A stretch of 64,000 bases of DNA from Auricularia sp. M13 (GCA_037042915.1 CM073198.1:3720001-3784000); one strand, 5' to 3'; positions 11,942-24,182 are shown, numbered from the stretch's first letter. Notes: generated by a model from the letters alone, not told the origin. Numbers and translations are program-made.

Positions 11942-12870
11942 CGACGGCATTTCGAATGAGCGACCAGCCGGGACTGTCGGAGTCCGCCGTTTAGGCTCTG
12001 CCAGCGCGACCACACAAATACTAGCCTCATGCACTCTTGGCGCTGCAACTGTCACAATGGAGTTGCGACGAGCAGCAGGGCGTTGAACGCGTGTGGCTGG
12101 CAGGACATCCTGAAGAACGCGCGTGAGTCGTACTTCACGCCATCGCCGTGCGCGTTTGGGATCTCTCTGACCCACGTTCTGCTGCTGGGCTATATCGTTT
12201 ACCAGTTCTTCGACGGCAGCAAGGCGCTCATCGTTGACAGCGTAGGCTTGCCCTTCCTGCTGCTTGTCGTGCTCAACGCGATCCACGTCAACCTCTGGGT
12301 GCGCAGGCTCTACGTGATCGTCTTTGTCTTCTGGTTGTGCCACAGAGTCCAGAGGGCGAGTCGCAACAGTCTACGATTGCGCCCAGGGCAGCTACACTGG
12401 CGATTCACGTTGACCATGCTATATGCTTCAAGCGTCCTATGCTACTCTTTCATTTATGCATTTCATTGGCCCTCCTTCAACCTGACCCCATTTTTGCCAT
12501 CGCTCTTGCTCTGCTCGTCGTCTGCTCGTTGTTTGACAACTCTACAATAATTACTTCTTCCTTTTCCTCTTTCCCAGTGTACACGACAAACATAAGGTGT
12601 ATGGTATTTTAATTGTTTTCCTGTCCAGAACACCACACACACGCCGAAATGGTCCGTTCATCCCAGAATTTCACTGTGTGCTCGTCTTTTTTCTGAGGCC
12701 TGCATGAAGATGCTGCTGCTCTGCTTTCCAAAATACCCACAGGTCTGGGCTGTGCACACTCATGCACATGTTACGTTTACCGAACTTCGGCTAGGATCCC
12801 TTTAAAAGGCTCGTCGCATTCTTTACCGTTCCATCTCCTCACTCGTTTCTCCTTCCCCCTTGTCGCTATC
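11942..12870. promoter_or_regulatory. Leader region of the first element gene, with TATA-like box
   Basis: No gene is supported. A TATA-like TTTAAAAGG stands near 12800, about 70 bp before the 12871 start, followed by CT-rich sequence (CCATCTCCTCACTCG), the usual layout of a fungal core promoter. Confidence 0.45.
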
Positions 12871-14459
12871 ATGCCTCCGCCGCCTCCTGGTGGGAAGTGC
12901 CACAAGTGCCCCTGCCCTATGTGGCAGTTCAACGCCGTCGCACAGAGGCTTGACTGTTGGCGGTGCGGTCACTGGGACATTGACCATGACCCTGCGCAGC
13001 CACAGGCAGCGGCCACTGGGAGTTTGGAGCCACAGACCCCCGTTGTCTCAGAGGCAGCACCGCCCATCCCAGCCTCAGTAAACTCCACGGTCGTCACGAC
13101 TGTTGGTGTTGCGGAGCCGGCTATCGTACCTCATCCGACCTCCACAGATGCGCAGAAGTCCGCGATCAATGCCATGTTCGCGGCAGCTGGCGTTCCGAAA
13201 CCGTCCTTCGTCAAGAGTGCAGCCGTGGACAAGGACTTTGCCGCCCAGGCTCGCCAGGAGACCATGAATGGCTATCGACCAGGACTTGTGGCGCAGAAGA
13301 AGCATCAGACGGTAAAAGGCAAATAGTATATTGCATGATGATGGCTGATGTGATCCTCTTCAGAAATCCCTCGCGCAGCCCGATACCACACAGCCTGTGG
13401 AGCAGGTGATCTTGATTCCCTATGGCCTCGAGAGTGCAGACCTCGTACGTCACGTTGCAGTCAGCTCTTTCCTGCTGCTCAAATTCGCAATTGATTTAGG
13501 ATGTGAACGGTCGCCGCATCTATCATTCCGTCAAGGTCCCCTTCCCGCAGGATCAGGCGATAGCAGATATGGTTCGCGACGGCCTGGCATATAAGCCTCA
13601 GCCTGGCCCTGCTCTCTATGATACGGCTTGGACGTCGGCGCAGGTTACCGAATGGATCGAGCAGACTTGTTTTCCGCGTGCCATCCCTTTCCTTCGGAGC
13701 ATGGTGACATCGGGTGCACAGCAACCTATCTGGCGCGTTTGTGGCATGAACAAGAATGGGAAGAACTTGGTGCCATATAGCGACGACGCTCCGACCGGGA
13801 AGCTCCTCCAGAGGGCACTGCACACCAACAAGAAGACCCACGTAACGACGCTTTACCTTGGTAGGTTCTCAACGCTCTTCTTGGTGCAACTTCTGCTGAC
13901 TAGAGTCATTAGTGACTGCGAACTTTGTGCCGGAAATCTACCGCGGCAACTGGGAGACACCATTTGAGCCTGTCAACGAGAACGACACGCAAGCTGCAGA
14001 CGATGCTCAGGCCGGAGACAATGACGCTGCTGCTCTCAGCACTCTGTCTGAGTCTATGGACAACGCTGCATCTGATTCTGTGGATGAGGTCCCTGAGCAA
14101 CACCGGGGCGTTAAGCGCAAGTCTGCCTCTCTTTCTAAATCTGGGGAGGGCTCCAGCAAGCGCGGAAGAACTGGTAAGTTCAACTTTTGCCCATGGTGTA
14201 ATCCAAGCCACTGAGTGTTATTCTGGTAGTGAGCAGTGCATCTTCTGCATCGTACCCGGGTAGTCCGTCAAGTGTGGACTCTCGTCTTCCTGGTACGCAC
14301 CGACGCATCCTATTAATCGAATATTTTACTTATGCTGGCAAAGGCACGGATGCCGTGAAGCGCCCAGAGCGCACTGCAACTTCTGAGGCGAAGCTCCTTC
14401 GCGCTGGAAAGTTCCTCAAAGGGCTTCTATCGGCTTACAACACCCCGTCCAGCCCATAG
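12871..14459 (+). CDS. Cys-rich N-terminal protein of unknown function in the integrase element
   Basis: The start at 12871 follows a TATA-like box and a CT tract. The N-terminus MPPPPPGGKCHKCPCPMW is followed by CWRCGHW, a Cys4-type zinc-ribbon-like arrangement. An intron at about 13313-13363 (donor GTAAAA, acceptor TTCAG) joins KKHQT to KSLAQPDTTQ. Later exons encode VNGRRIYHSVKVPFPQDQ, QPIWRVCGMNKNGKNLVPYS, HTNKKTHVTTLYL and an acidic Ser-rich tail with KRKSASLSKSGEGSSKRGR, resembling a nuclear localisation region. The stop is at 14457-14459. All exons stay open. I do not recognise the family by name. Its place next to the terminal repeat, same element as the integrase, makes a DNA-binding role in transposition or regulation plausible, but this is inference. 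Confidence 0.6.
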
Positions 14460-16100
14460 AGGCTGCGCCACACTGCCAGCGTACCTCCCAGCACTATATT
14501 ATTTCCTAGCCCATCCACTACTCAATCAGGGCCTGCTCTCGAAGATCCCAGTCCTTTAATAAGCTTCATTTGTTAGACACCTATTAATTCTTTCATTGAA
14601 CTAGTCGCATTACCCAACGCCAACGCCTACTGATATTGCCTCTAATGATAGCCTTAATTGAATGCCTTACTTGTTTTTCTCCTCGCCGTTGCGCTGTCAT
14701 ATGTTCTCCATTGCTGGCAGCAGCAGCGCGATGAGCAGACACGTGGCGCAGCAGCACCGCGCGTACAGTGTAGCGCAATTGAGCATGAAGCACGTCGCAG
14801 GCACCCAGGATACAGCGTGCGAGCTTGATGGAGCTGCAACAGAAGGTAAGTGGCGAAGGACAATGGTAAGCCGCCGTCATCAGCGATATTCTGCAGGTCA
14901 TACCTGCGATGCTGCTGACGCTTTTGAAGCAGAACTTGGCCATATGGTGACAGCGCGGGCAACGTTTCTGTACAGGCCAGCATCAGCGTCACGGTGCATC
15001 GAGCTTGACACGCCCTACTTACAGCATACAGATTCCATTGGCCATGATGGAACGGCTGTCTTGCGCGCACGGTGACAAAGGCTGCTGCGAGTCGGTCCGG
15101 ATGCGCTGACTGCAGCCACACTAATGGCGTGGTTCAACAGACAGTGCACACGCCTGACTCAAGTGATTTCTGCACTGGATTGCAGCAGCAGCAGTAACAT
15201 CAGGATCGAGGGTAGACGTTATCTGTAAGGGCAAACATACCAGATATTGCTGACTGCTTGTATTCAGCATAACGACCGGCGAGTGCGCGTACCGGCGAGT
15301 GCGCATACCAGTGCATGCCATTCAGCTGATTGAGTTGGACCACAGTGCGCAGAGTGGGAGGGCAGCAACGGCGTCTATTGGCTGCTATCTACGGCATGCA
15401 GCAGGTGCGTACGAAGGGTGTGGGGATACGCACAACTCGTTCGGGCCGAATGCCAGCCAGAGCACCCGCTCTGACTCGCGGGGGCCTGGTGCGTCTCGCC
15501 CTGTTTTATTTTGACGTTGTCTGTCGAGAGAGTGCAGGCCAGATTGGCCATCTGCGCGCGGGATGGAAGGCATGAGCGACCTGGACCGCGACAAAAGAAG
15601 CAAGTAAGCGCACACCGACGTGTTGACGGAGCAGGAGTCGACGCCGAGCTACGTGCTTGCGGATGAGCGCGAGTCAGCAGGACGTGTGTGGTGTCGGCGG
15701 AGCGGTCTGCCCGTGCGAGATCTGAGAGGCAGACGTGAACGCGAGCACAATATGTGGAGATCTCGCTGTCGCTGCCCACACTGGCATGCAATGCCATACA
15801 ATATGCGCCCATTCCCTTCTTACGGTGGGAAGTGAGAGGCTGAGAGGCTGGAAGTCGTCGGCGTTATACTCGAATATAGTCCAAATGCAAAATGTAGATT
15901 GCTGGCCAACTCCGCTGCTTGCACTTGCACCTAACTATCATAATCTGCTGCCCGGCGTCTGCGCAATATTTCGCCATTTTATATTATAGCCTATGAGTCA
16001 GCAAGGCTTAGCAACATTACATCTGCATCACACACATACTTGTACACAATTTCTTGCGCCAAAGGAAGATATTCGTTGTCTCGTTTCATATTTATAACCT
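14460..16100. other. Non-coding stretch within the element
   Basis: No gene is seen in about 1.6 kb. There are CAG/GCA-rich patches at 14715-14765 and 15180-15200. A short direct repeat, ACCGGCGAGTGCGC, occurs at about 15277 and 15292. ORFs on both strands lack recognisable content. Confidence 0.4.
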
Positions 16101-18147
16101 CTACAGGGGAATGTCATTCTCAAGACAAAATCTTTCTAAAGCATACACTGAAATCGCCCACAGCTCTGCACGTGCCTTCCAAGGATCATGAGGCAAAGGC
16201 ACGTTCAGGGTTTTGGAACGACCCTTGCCATGGCGTATGAGCTCAAATGAGGGATATGGTGCATCCATCTCATCAGCAGTGAGCCCAAATCCCGAGGGTA
16301 TAAATCCTGCAGTAACAAGCTGCTCCCACAGGATTTGAAACCGGGTCGCTGAGTCGCCGTCAGGGAACGGGCAACCACCCGCAGGTACGTCAATGGGATC
16401 ATGCTTCACATTCGGCTCGATCTGCTTCAGAATCTCCTCAGCCTGAATCTCCCTCACTGCAGCTAATCATCAGTCAGATGGGAGCGCCGCATTGGGTACT
16501 ATATGCATGCACCTTTGGAGGCTTTGGTCTGCCCATGAAGCTCATCTTCGTTATCAGAATCTCCAGCACCGTAGTGCCCATCTGGGCGTTCGCGTACACG
16601 GCCCACAACGCCATAGTACTGCTCAATGGTTTCTTCGTCAAGACCGTCGCAGTCGTCAACTTCACGGTAGATTCCATGGAAGGCTTTCCCAATGCGCATC
16701 ATGTCCTGCAGCCTTATTAGTATACCAACACTGTTGGTATTAGCGCTACTGACGTTCGGAGAGCGATGTTTTCCGTCGCCAGATATCGGCTTATGGTTCC
16801 AGGTTTCGACGAACTCCTCGCAGTCCCTGTTGATGTTATCGAGGAAGAGCGTATGCAGGATCCAGAGGTGGTGGCGCTTCTGCGGATCGAGATGATGAAG
16901 ACGTTCAAGGCGAGTGAAGAACGCTCGCCACTGATGACCGAGGAATCTCCCAATCTCCAGCCAGAGGCGCTCAATCCGGGTATTATGAGTGGACCTAGTA
17001 ATTTCATGAGCTACAGAAACAAAGGGTCAGAGTACGTACGAGCCCCAAATGAAAGACCCTCGGTTCAGGCCTCGCAAAATGATCATGAGGACAGCAACTT
17101 TCACGTTTTCTGGGCCACGGTCGCCGCGCGTGCGGGATGGATACGTCTTGTGGTTTCTGGCACCTTCTTTGAACAGGGTCTCTACAGTCTCTGCCTCATT
17201 ATTTGTGTGAGCACGAAGCGCTATGATCTGAGGCAAATCAACCAAAGCACGAATTTTGTAAAAGAGAAATAGAGCATACCAAGCGGCTGTATCCATCTAT
17301 GATCCCGTGGATTACAATGCCCCACCGAATAAGCTTATGATGCCCATCCAAGTGCCAGAGCGCATGCGGACGCTTGACTTTGTACTGGCGCCGAGATGTG
17401 GCCTTCTTGCTACGAAGATATGCCGCGAGCCTGTCAACGCGCCGGAGTGACGCCTTCAGACGCTTCTGAGACACCTTGATGCCTTTCTTGCGCAGGGAAC
17501 CGACAATGTAGCTGTATCCCGTGAGGGGGCGACTCTGCTTGAAACCAGCCACCAGCTCATCAAGTTCGGCGTCAGCCATGCTTGTGAAGTCCGACCCAAG
17601 ACCCATCTCCTTCATTTTTGCTCGAAGGGTGTTGCGGTGTACATTGAGCTCTTGCGCTAGCTGGCTCTTGCTAACGTTTGGGTTATCGCGGAGGGCTTGC
17701 TCGAGGACATCTTTGCGTACGACCTTGCGGGGCCTACCTGGGCGGCCAGTGTGTTCCACATTGACGTAGCTTTCATGATGAATTTCTTGGTCTTCGCTGG
17801 GCTGAACATCAGTGTGGCTATGGTTTCCTGGCTGCTTGCACGTACCGTCCGCACGCAGCATCAAAGGCCGCAATCAACCTCTCGACTTGATCTGCGAATA
17901 AAGCTGCGCACTCCATTATCCACTCCTCTGGTAAACCGGGCTGGTCACAAAGGTTGACAAGGATGTCCTTGTATGTCCCAGTTGCTTTGTCAAGGAGTAC
18001 ATTCAGCCGGAGGGGATCAGCATCGTCGAGCGCGAGCATATGAGCGGTGTGCGTGAAGCCGGTCTGGAGAACATCATAGGCTTCATAGACGCTCGAGGGC
18101 CAGTCGCCTTGAGAAGGTATAGGAAGCTCTGGAAGGCTGTTCGCCAT
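16101..18147 (-). CDS. Integrase (retroviral-type DDE core) of the giant element
   Basis: The start at 18147 gives MANSLPELPIPSQGDW and a helical N-terminal region. After an intron comes a helix-turn-helix-like segment, GRPGRPRKVVRKDVLEQAL with NVSKSQLAQELNVHRNTLRAKMKE. The catalytic core reads PHALWHLDGHHKLIRWGIVIHG (first Asp), DGYSRLV, RGDRGPENVKVAV (second Asp), and after an intron THNTRIERLWLEIG (Glu), the D, D, E set of rve-type integrases. C-terminal exons contain FHGIYREVDDCDGLDEET, and DAPYPSFELIRHGKGRSKTL before the stop at 16101. This matches the basidiomycete integrase core domain family (Pfam rva_4 type). Every exon is open, so the enzyme could be active. It would cut and join element ends in the nucleus. 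It starts 105 bp from the divergent BTB gene, so the two may share control. Confidence 0.82.
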
Positions 18148-18251
18148 AGCTGAAGACAAGGACTGGCGGATTTTGAAATTTTGTCCCTTTGTTCGACAGT
18201 CAACTTGCACATTTTCATTGCGCCCTGTCTTTCGTGACCTCTGCCAAGTTC

Positions 18252-19273
18252 ATGAGCACCCAAGGTCTTGCTCAACCTCAACGCCACCCTTCCCTTTATT
18301 TTCCGGACGGGAATATTGTCCTTTGTGTGCGCTTCATGCAATCTTGAGCTCCTTGTCAGTCGTCTCATGTGGTGCAGTGCGGCCCATGGCTTTACCGCCT
18401 CTATCGGCATCTGCTGTCGACAAAATGCCAATTTTTTGAAGAGATGTTCAGTCAACCCTCAAACGAAGGGACAGACGACAATAATCCAGTGATCATGACG
18501 CTACCGGAGAAGATCTCACCCAATGTCTTTGAGAGCTTCATGCTTCATCTGACATCATCAGCGTGAGTGCTTGCCTAGCCTCTAGGCACTGCGCCACCCT
18601 AACTCTCGATAGATTTGACTCTATTGTTTTCGAGAGGGACTATATGGACTTGATGGTCCTCGCGGACTTCTATCGCTGCAAGACCCTTCTCCGCGCATTC
18701 GCCAGGCGGCAGGATATTGTCCAGGACCCACCATACCTTCCCATGGAAAAGCTGCACCTCGGTGTTCGCTTCTCGTATCCAGAGTGGAAGACTGAGGCTC
18801 TGCGCGCATTGCTCTCCTTTCCTTTCTACCAGTTCTCTGATGAGGACATCCGACTGCTCAGTTCGATTGGACGTACCGCGGATACACCGAACAACCATCT
18901 CCCCAACCTCTATTCCGTCATTACGCACTACCGCTCCCTTATGGCAAGCGACCGGCTTGACCTGGTCAATCTGAATATCAAGATTGACTGGGACCCATTC
19001 ACCTGCTCACCAAGTGCCCACGACCGCTGCATCTCCGCTTGGCTTATCCACTGGCACCTGCGCGTCATCCCAACGTTGTTTTCGCGCACCAAACCCATGA
19101 CGGAAGAAGAGTTCGAGACGTTGCTCTCGCAGGAGTTTGACTTGATGCAGATGAACGAAGACTGCCAGGCCGCTCATCTCTCCAAAGTGTTGAGCAGGGG
19201 TGTCCTGAACAAGGCGGCTATCTTGCAGGATCAAGCTGTAAGCGAGGCTTTGACCTACAGCCTTACCCTATAG
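18252..19273 (+). CDS. BTB/POZ domain protein
   Basis: The start at 18252 gives MSTQGLAQPQRHPSLYFPDGNIVL. Removing an intron (donor GTGTGC near 18322, acceptor near 18360) leads to VVQCGPWLYRLYRHLLSTKC and FFEEMFSQPSNEGTDD, the usual start of basidiomycete BTB proteins (FPDGNIVL ... YRLHRHLLS). A second intron at about 18562-18612 joins LHLTSS to DSIVFERDYMDLMVLADFYRC. The rest is the helical C-terminal region typical of this group. The stop is at 19271-19273. BTB domains dimerise and often link substrates to cullin-3 ubiquitin ligases. In Agaricomycetes this family is greatly expanded and mostly uncharacterised. It lies between the integrase and dioxygenase genes and appears intact, so it is cargo if the element is real. 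Confidence 0.75.
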
Positions 19274-19389
19274 TTTCCACCCCCATGCTACCTTTCTTTC
19301 ATCAGTCCTTCCCTTAATACCTAGACAGACCTTCCCAGATTGACCAAAACCTATTCATAATTTCCATAGGGGTTGCTTCTAATACTAAT

Positions 19390-22300
19390 TTACTCCTTGC
19401 TTCCTTGACCGCGAACATCGCCGCCGCGCCCTTGACCCCGAGGCTTGCCCGTGTACAAATACTGCCTCCACGCGTTTCGCGAGTTTGTCCAGGCTGTTGA
19501 AGCCTTTTCCGTGGCCAGCGCAATTGAGCCGCGCTGTCCTTGGAAAGGAAGGTTGAAATGAGTGAGCTTTGCGGACGGGAATATTATGATGGAAAAGCCC
19601 TCCATCTCAAACAGGAGCTTTGCCTCGTACAGCCCAAGCTCACCGCCAGTGAACTTGCCGAATGTAATGACGACACAGACCTCCAGATCTTCATCCAGGT
19701 GCGGGTCAGTCATGACGCCAAAGTTCAGGACTAGGCCAGCAAATGGATAGCAAGGGGACCAGGTGCCCATAGGGAGCGCGCGCACATAGCTCATGAGCAC
19801 TTCGTAGCTCTTGGGAAGAGATGCCTTGACCTGTGGAGCATTAGGAAACGCAAGGCAGCCACAGAAATAATAATAAGCTTACACGCTCAGCAACCAAACG
19901 GAAAATCTTTTCAAGCACAGCGCAAACATCATTGTACCCTTGAAGGTCAGCGCGAAGATCCAGCTGCGGGCGCGGTAGTCGTTGATGAGTATTGCCTTGC
20001 AACTCGTCTGCCGTTTCAGCCACAGGAGGCCCAGCATTGTCGTCGCCCTGTGCGCGAAGTCAATAAAATGTTGGCGTAATGAGCAGGAGCATACATTCTC
20101 AGAGTATTTGTTGCTGATGAGGCAATGCACTGCTGGAAAGTTGATGTACGAGTCGTTGCTTTCATTTGGTATTGTTTCCGGGTTTACGCGCATGGCATCC
20201 CTCAGATGGTCAAACAGCGGCGCCAGCTCTTGATCTGAAAACATGCTGGTATCCAACACCTCCGCAATAAAGGCGCCGTTGGAATGACAGAACTTCATAT
20301 CAGTTCTGAAAAGCAATCAATAACACGCGTTGCAAAGTCCTATTAACACATACTGTGTTTCACGGGCGAGTCTCGTTGGGATAACCAAGTAGTCGCCTAG
20401 TTCTGTAAAGCCATGCAAGGGAGCCTGGTACTAAATTAGAATGTCTTTCGCAAGCAACCAGCAGCCTACCTTGGCCTGCAGGTCATCCCAGGAAGTGCAG
20501 ACATTCTTGTGAGCTTGAGCAAAAGCGCGCTCCTTTGTCGCGAATTGTTTGCGCAATTCCTTATTACGCGCCTTTCGCTCCTCCGGCGTCATTGTGCTGG
20601 GCATGCGAGGCATTCGCGCAACCGGCGAAAAAGGCTTCTTGAAGTCTGCGACACCAGTGATGATGTCCCTGCATGTGCGGGCAGGAGGGCTCCAAACGAT
20701 GGGCAAACGTGGGGTGAACTCGGGCGGACGAGGTTGGAACATCGTCAGCTGCTTGGAACCATCCCAGGACTCCCATTCCCGTCCTCGTCGTGGAAGGATC
20801 CAGTCGCTGAAGCGCAGACATCATTCAATCATAAATCCAGTAAAAAAATAGAGCCCGAAACTTACTTGAATTGAAGACTTGACAAGATCTTGTCATCTGC
20901 TGCGAGGTCTTGTCCAAATACCGTCTGTCCAAGGCGCAAGTTGAAGCATCGGCCCCATTCAACCAGCGTTGGTACAATGATATTGGCAACATATGATGGA
21001 GCTGGCAGCAGTTGAGTAAATATCAGACATCACACTCTCTAGCGCACCATGTTTCTTGGCTGGGTCACGGATGCAAGCGCACAGCTCTGGGAAGGAGCCC
21101 ATGTCCATGCGAATAAGCTTGCGACGTAAACCAAGCAGAGCGCAGGCAATTAATAGCGGTGCAGAACCTGCAACAACAAAAGGAAGGTGGGCAAAACAGT
21201 AAAATCTCATTGCATACAATGGCGCACCAGCGAGGAAGAGGTATGCCCATTTCATACCCTTCGCATGGTACTGCAGAAGGGAATGGGTGGATGCGCCGGT
21301 ACGAACGCTTTCCTTCTCCATCAAGGCGTCGAGACTGACATTATCCGAGGCTTGATTTAAAATTCTGTGCAGCGGCGTAAGTATGGAATAACAATAGATC
21401 AACTACCTACCTCTGTGCCGTTATTGCAAATCGCATTTCGGTCAACATTGACCGTAATGAGGCGAGCCACAGCGTTGCCTCCGCCTCCTGGCACTGCTTC
21501 GCGTGGTGCGTCAAACTGGCAGCATTATCATCGGGCAAGTCATCTTGCGAAGGGAACATCTGCATGCCTTGACCCCTCCAGCTCATCTGTAAAGCATGCA
21601 CTACCGAACCATATGCCATAGGCGACGAGATACCCGCAAGGCATGACAGCACCTCCATGGTCGGTGGCCGAAGAGCCGGTGCATTGGCGGACAGCGCATG
21701 GGGCTGGCTCTTATTCCGAGACCCTCGCTTCTTATTCCCAGGCGCTCGTCCGCTTGAGACAGCGGACGTGCCAACAAGCTCCCGTGCACTGCGTTTTGCG
21801 GACGTCGACGCACGAGGGCAGTCATCCCCACCAGTGCGGACTCCGGCACCTGCACCGGGCGGCGCGATTCCACCCAGATCAACCTCGACATCGGTCAATT
21901 CGCTCTCTCCGTCTTCATCGGGACTCGGGTGACGGTTGACAGCCGTTTGGGAGCGGTCGCGCTCTGGGGTTGGATTCAGAACTGTCCGTTCATCATCAGA
22001 CTAAAACATTGTCAATCCTTGGGAGCAGCAACGGAATGAAGACCAACATACTGAATCTTCTCTCTGGGCCGGCCTCTGGTTCGCAAATACACTTGCATTG
22101 TGCTCATCTCGCGCCGACTGGTATTGCTGAACAGCCGCGATAGCCTTCCTACGCCCGTCCAGGACAGCAGGGCTCCCACCGTGCTGCACCGCATCCAGGT
22201 TGGAAATTATGTTGTTCAGCTCCTGCTCAAGCTGCAGCTCTTGCCGGTTCCTTGGCGTTGCGGCCAAGCTACCGTCCTCATTGAAGTCCAGCTGGCTGGC

Positions 22301-22459
22301 AAACGGCGGAGCAGAAGCACAGAGCCTAGCAAAATCACGTCGTATTGAATCGAGTTGTTTAAGAGCGCGTTGCTCGGCGGCGGCGGCGGCAGCGGCGGCG
22401 GCGGCGGCAACAACGTCTTCCGCAGGCACGTCAACGGAGACACCAACAGCAGCGGGCAT
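19390..22459 (-). CDS. 2OG-Fe(II) dioxygenase-like protein, TET/JBP-related
   Basis: Multi-exon gene with a start candidate at 22459 (MPAAVGVSVDVPAEDVV, then poly-Ala); the frame stays open upstream to an acceptor near 22508, so true 5' exons may lie further up. Middle exons contain SLDALMEKESVRTG, IRMDMGSFPELCACIRDP, and a Lys/Arg-rich stretch PEERKARNKELRKQFATKE. The 3' exon carries the catalytic fold: FAGLVLNFGVMTDPHLDED (His-x-Asp iron ligands), FTGGELGLYEAKLLFEME, IIIFPSAKLTHFN (distal His), then RGSIALATE. The motif order matches dioxygenases of basidiomycetes linked to TET/JBP, a group known to travel with fungal DNA transposons and to oxidise 5-methylcytosine in some members. Its substrate here is not proven. 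The stop is at 19390. Confidence 0.65.
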
Positions 22460-22918
22460 TGACTGTTCAACAATGACTGGCGGAGGACAATGAGGCGGCG
22501 GTGGGCTAGGGCAAATGATTAAGCCTTGTCACCGAATAGCAGAGTGCACATGAAACACACCTGGGAGGTGCACACAAGTCTGTGACAGACCGTTCCGTCG
22601 AAGCCTGAGCGCCAGCATCGGAGCAGACTGCGGGCACCCTGCATGGAGTTAGAGCTGCTCCAACGCGGCCTGCAGCTTAACGAATTACGCACTTCGGCCG
22701 GGTAGAGCATCTACCATAGTCAAGGTAGTCACGAGGCCTTGAATCCGAGCTGTGATTCACGAAAAAGCGCACGCGCTTCTGAGTGCCGCCGTCCAATTGC
22801 CCTTCGCGGGGGTAATCTCCTGCTTGCATCGAATCAAAGGTCCGTTTGCCTCTATCAGAGGCTAGCGAGACGGGGAGAACTCAGAGAAAGATAGTGTTGA
22901 GGGAAGGAATGCACTCAC

Positions 22919-23301
22919 AGCTTGACGATGCATTCGACGATGCGCATCCCGGTAGCTGCACGTCGAGCTCGGCCAACAAGGAGCTGCTGATCTCATTAAG
23001 ACGGTGACGAACAATCCCTACGCAGAGTATAGCATTGAATTTAGTAGACGCTCATCCTAAATATGTGCAACTCACCGTCTGTGGTCAAAGCCCGCAGGAG
23101 GACGGTGAGCGCAATACAGTCTTGCTGGTCGAGTCCCGACGACACGCCGAGGCCCAGCACGCTGACCAAAGCTCGTTGCATGCTATCGCTAGGCTCGACC
23201 TGTAGGAGGATTATGTAAGCCTTAAGCCCTTTGTCGCGACAAAAGGGTTTGGGAGGTGTGAACTGCTGTACCTGATAAACGCGTGGCGGCGACGAGGACA
23301 T
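22919..23301 (-). CDS. Two short exons, probably the 5' part of the dioxygenase gene
   Basis: A clear start at 23301 gives MSSSPPRVYQVQQFTPPK and continues to LTVLLRALTTDG. An intron follows (acceptor GCGTAG near 23017). The next exon is GIVRHRLNEISSSLLAELD to NASSSC, ending at a strong donor GTGAGT (22918-22913). The next acceptor downstream on this strand (CCCTAG near 22508) joins an open frame PPVIVEQSMPAAV of the dioxygenase gene. They could be its 5' exons or a separate small gene. No domain is recognised. Confidence 0.45.
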
Positions 23302-23581
23302 GTGGCTCTAATACCGTTTGTAAAGTTTCAGTGCAAAAAACGCGTCGGTGTTGTCACAACGTACGTGTGAAGGTCGGGTCGAAGCGGGGGAGCGCAGGTG
23401 CGGGCAAAGGTTGGGTTCGGGGATAACCGCATGCGCGTTTACTCCGACCATCAGGCTGAATTCGTGCGCTCAAAGTCGCTGCCGCTATACTCGAGCAGCA
23501 GCAGCAGCAGCCTGCCCGCAGGGTGAGTATTTAATTATCCTTACTTATGCGCACATTCATCATTTCACTACATCTTTATAG

Positions 23582-24182
23582 GTCAATCTTCTGTGGCCTT
23601 GTCGACGCGGACGGCTTCCCGCGCGCAGACGTCGACTTGTATGCCGTGCGGCACGCGCGCGTGCGCATCATCGAGCTCCGGAACGACCTGCGCGCCGTCA
23701 TGGACAGGCTCGCCAACGCGCTGGCCGGCGCGTTTCCTCCGCCCGGTGCGGCAGACGACACGGCGGAGAGTGGCCAGGGGGCAGAGAGCCCGTTCGCCAA
23801 GGTCGACGGCGTCACGCCCGGCTCGCCTGCATCGAGCGCCGTGCGTCCTTCCTATTGTTCACTAAATGGAAGCTGCTGGGCTAATGCTGCGTGACGGTGT
23901 AGGGCCTGCAGCGCGACGACCTGTTCGTCAAGTTCGGCACGCTGACAGCGTCCGCGTTCGCCGGCGCGAGTCTCGCGCTGCTCGTCGAGCTCGTCGGCAC
24001 GCACGAGAACGTACGTCCCAGTGCCCAATCGTCCCGGTAGCTGACTCACTGACTGCCTGCAGCGCTCGATACCGTTCAAAGTGCGGCGCGGCGAGCGCGA
24101 CGTATTCCTCAGCCTGACGCCGCGCAACGGCTGAGGCGCGCGCGGCATGCTCGGGTGCCACATCGTGCCTTACAAATCGTGA
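23582..24182 (+). pseudogene. Broken copy of proteasome assembly chaperone PSMD9/Nas2
   Basis: The first exon reads GLVDADGFPRADVDLYAVRHARVRIIELRNDLRAVMD (in pieces CGLVDADGFPRADVDLY and RHARVRIIELRND), the hallmark N-terminal domain of PSMD9/Nas2, a chaperone for the 19S base. Two introns separate it from the PDZ domain: SPFAKVDGVTPGSPAS, then LQRDDLFVKFGTLTASAFAG, then RRGERDVFLSLTPRNG. There the conserved Trp codon is TGA (24132-24134). The same frame continues with GARGMLGCHIVPYKS to a second stop at 24182, which is the normal family ending. The helical N-terminus expected before LVDADG is not found with any start codon; the only candidate exon upstream (23465-23523) is poly-Gln and has an in-frame stop before it. 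So the copy is 5' truncated with a nonsense change, consistent with capture by the surrounding element. Confidence 0.75.

Noticed and set aside
12967-13320. Cys-rich segment as a retroviral zinc knuckle (gag-like)
   Set aside because: Spacing (CHKCPC, then CWRCGH) does not fit C-x2-C-x4-H-x4-C, and no reverse transcriptase is near.
17238-17873. Separate start codon for the integrase at 17873
   Set aside because: The open frame extends over an exon boundary; the upstream exon beginning at 18147 has a proper ATG and a GTACGT donor joining into this exon.
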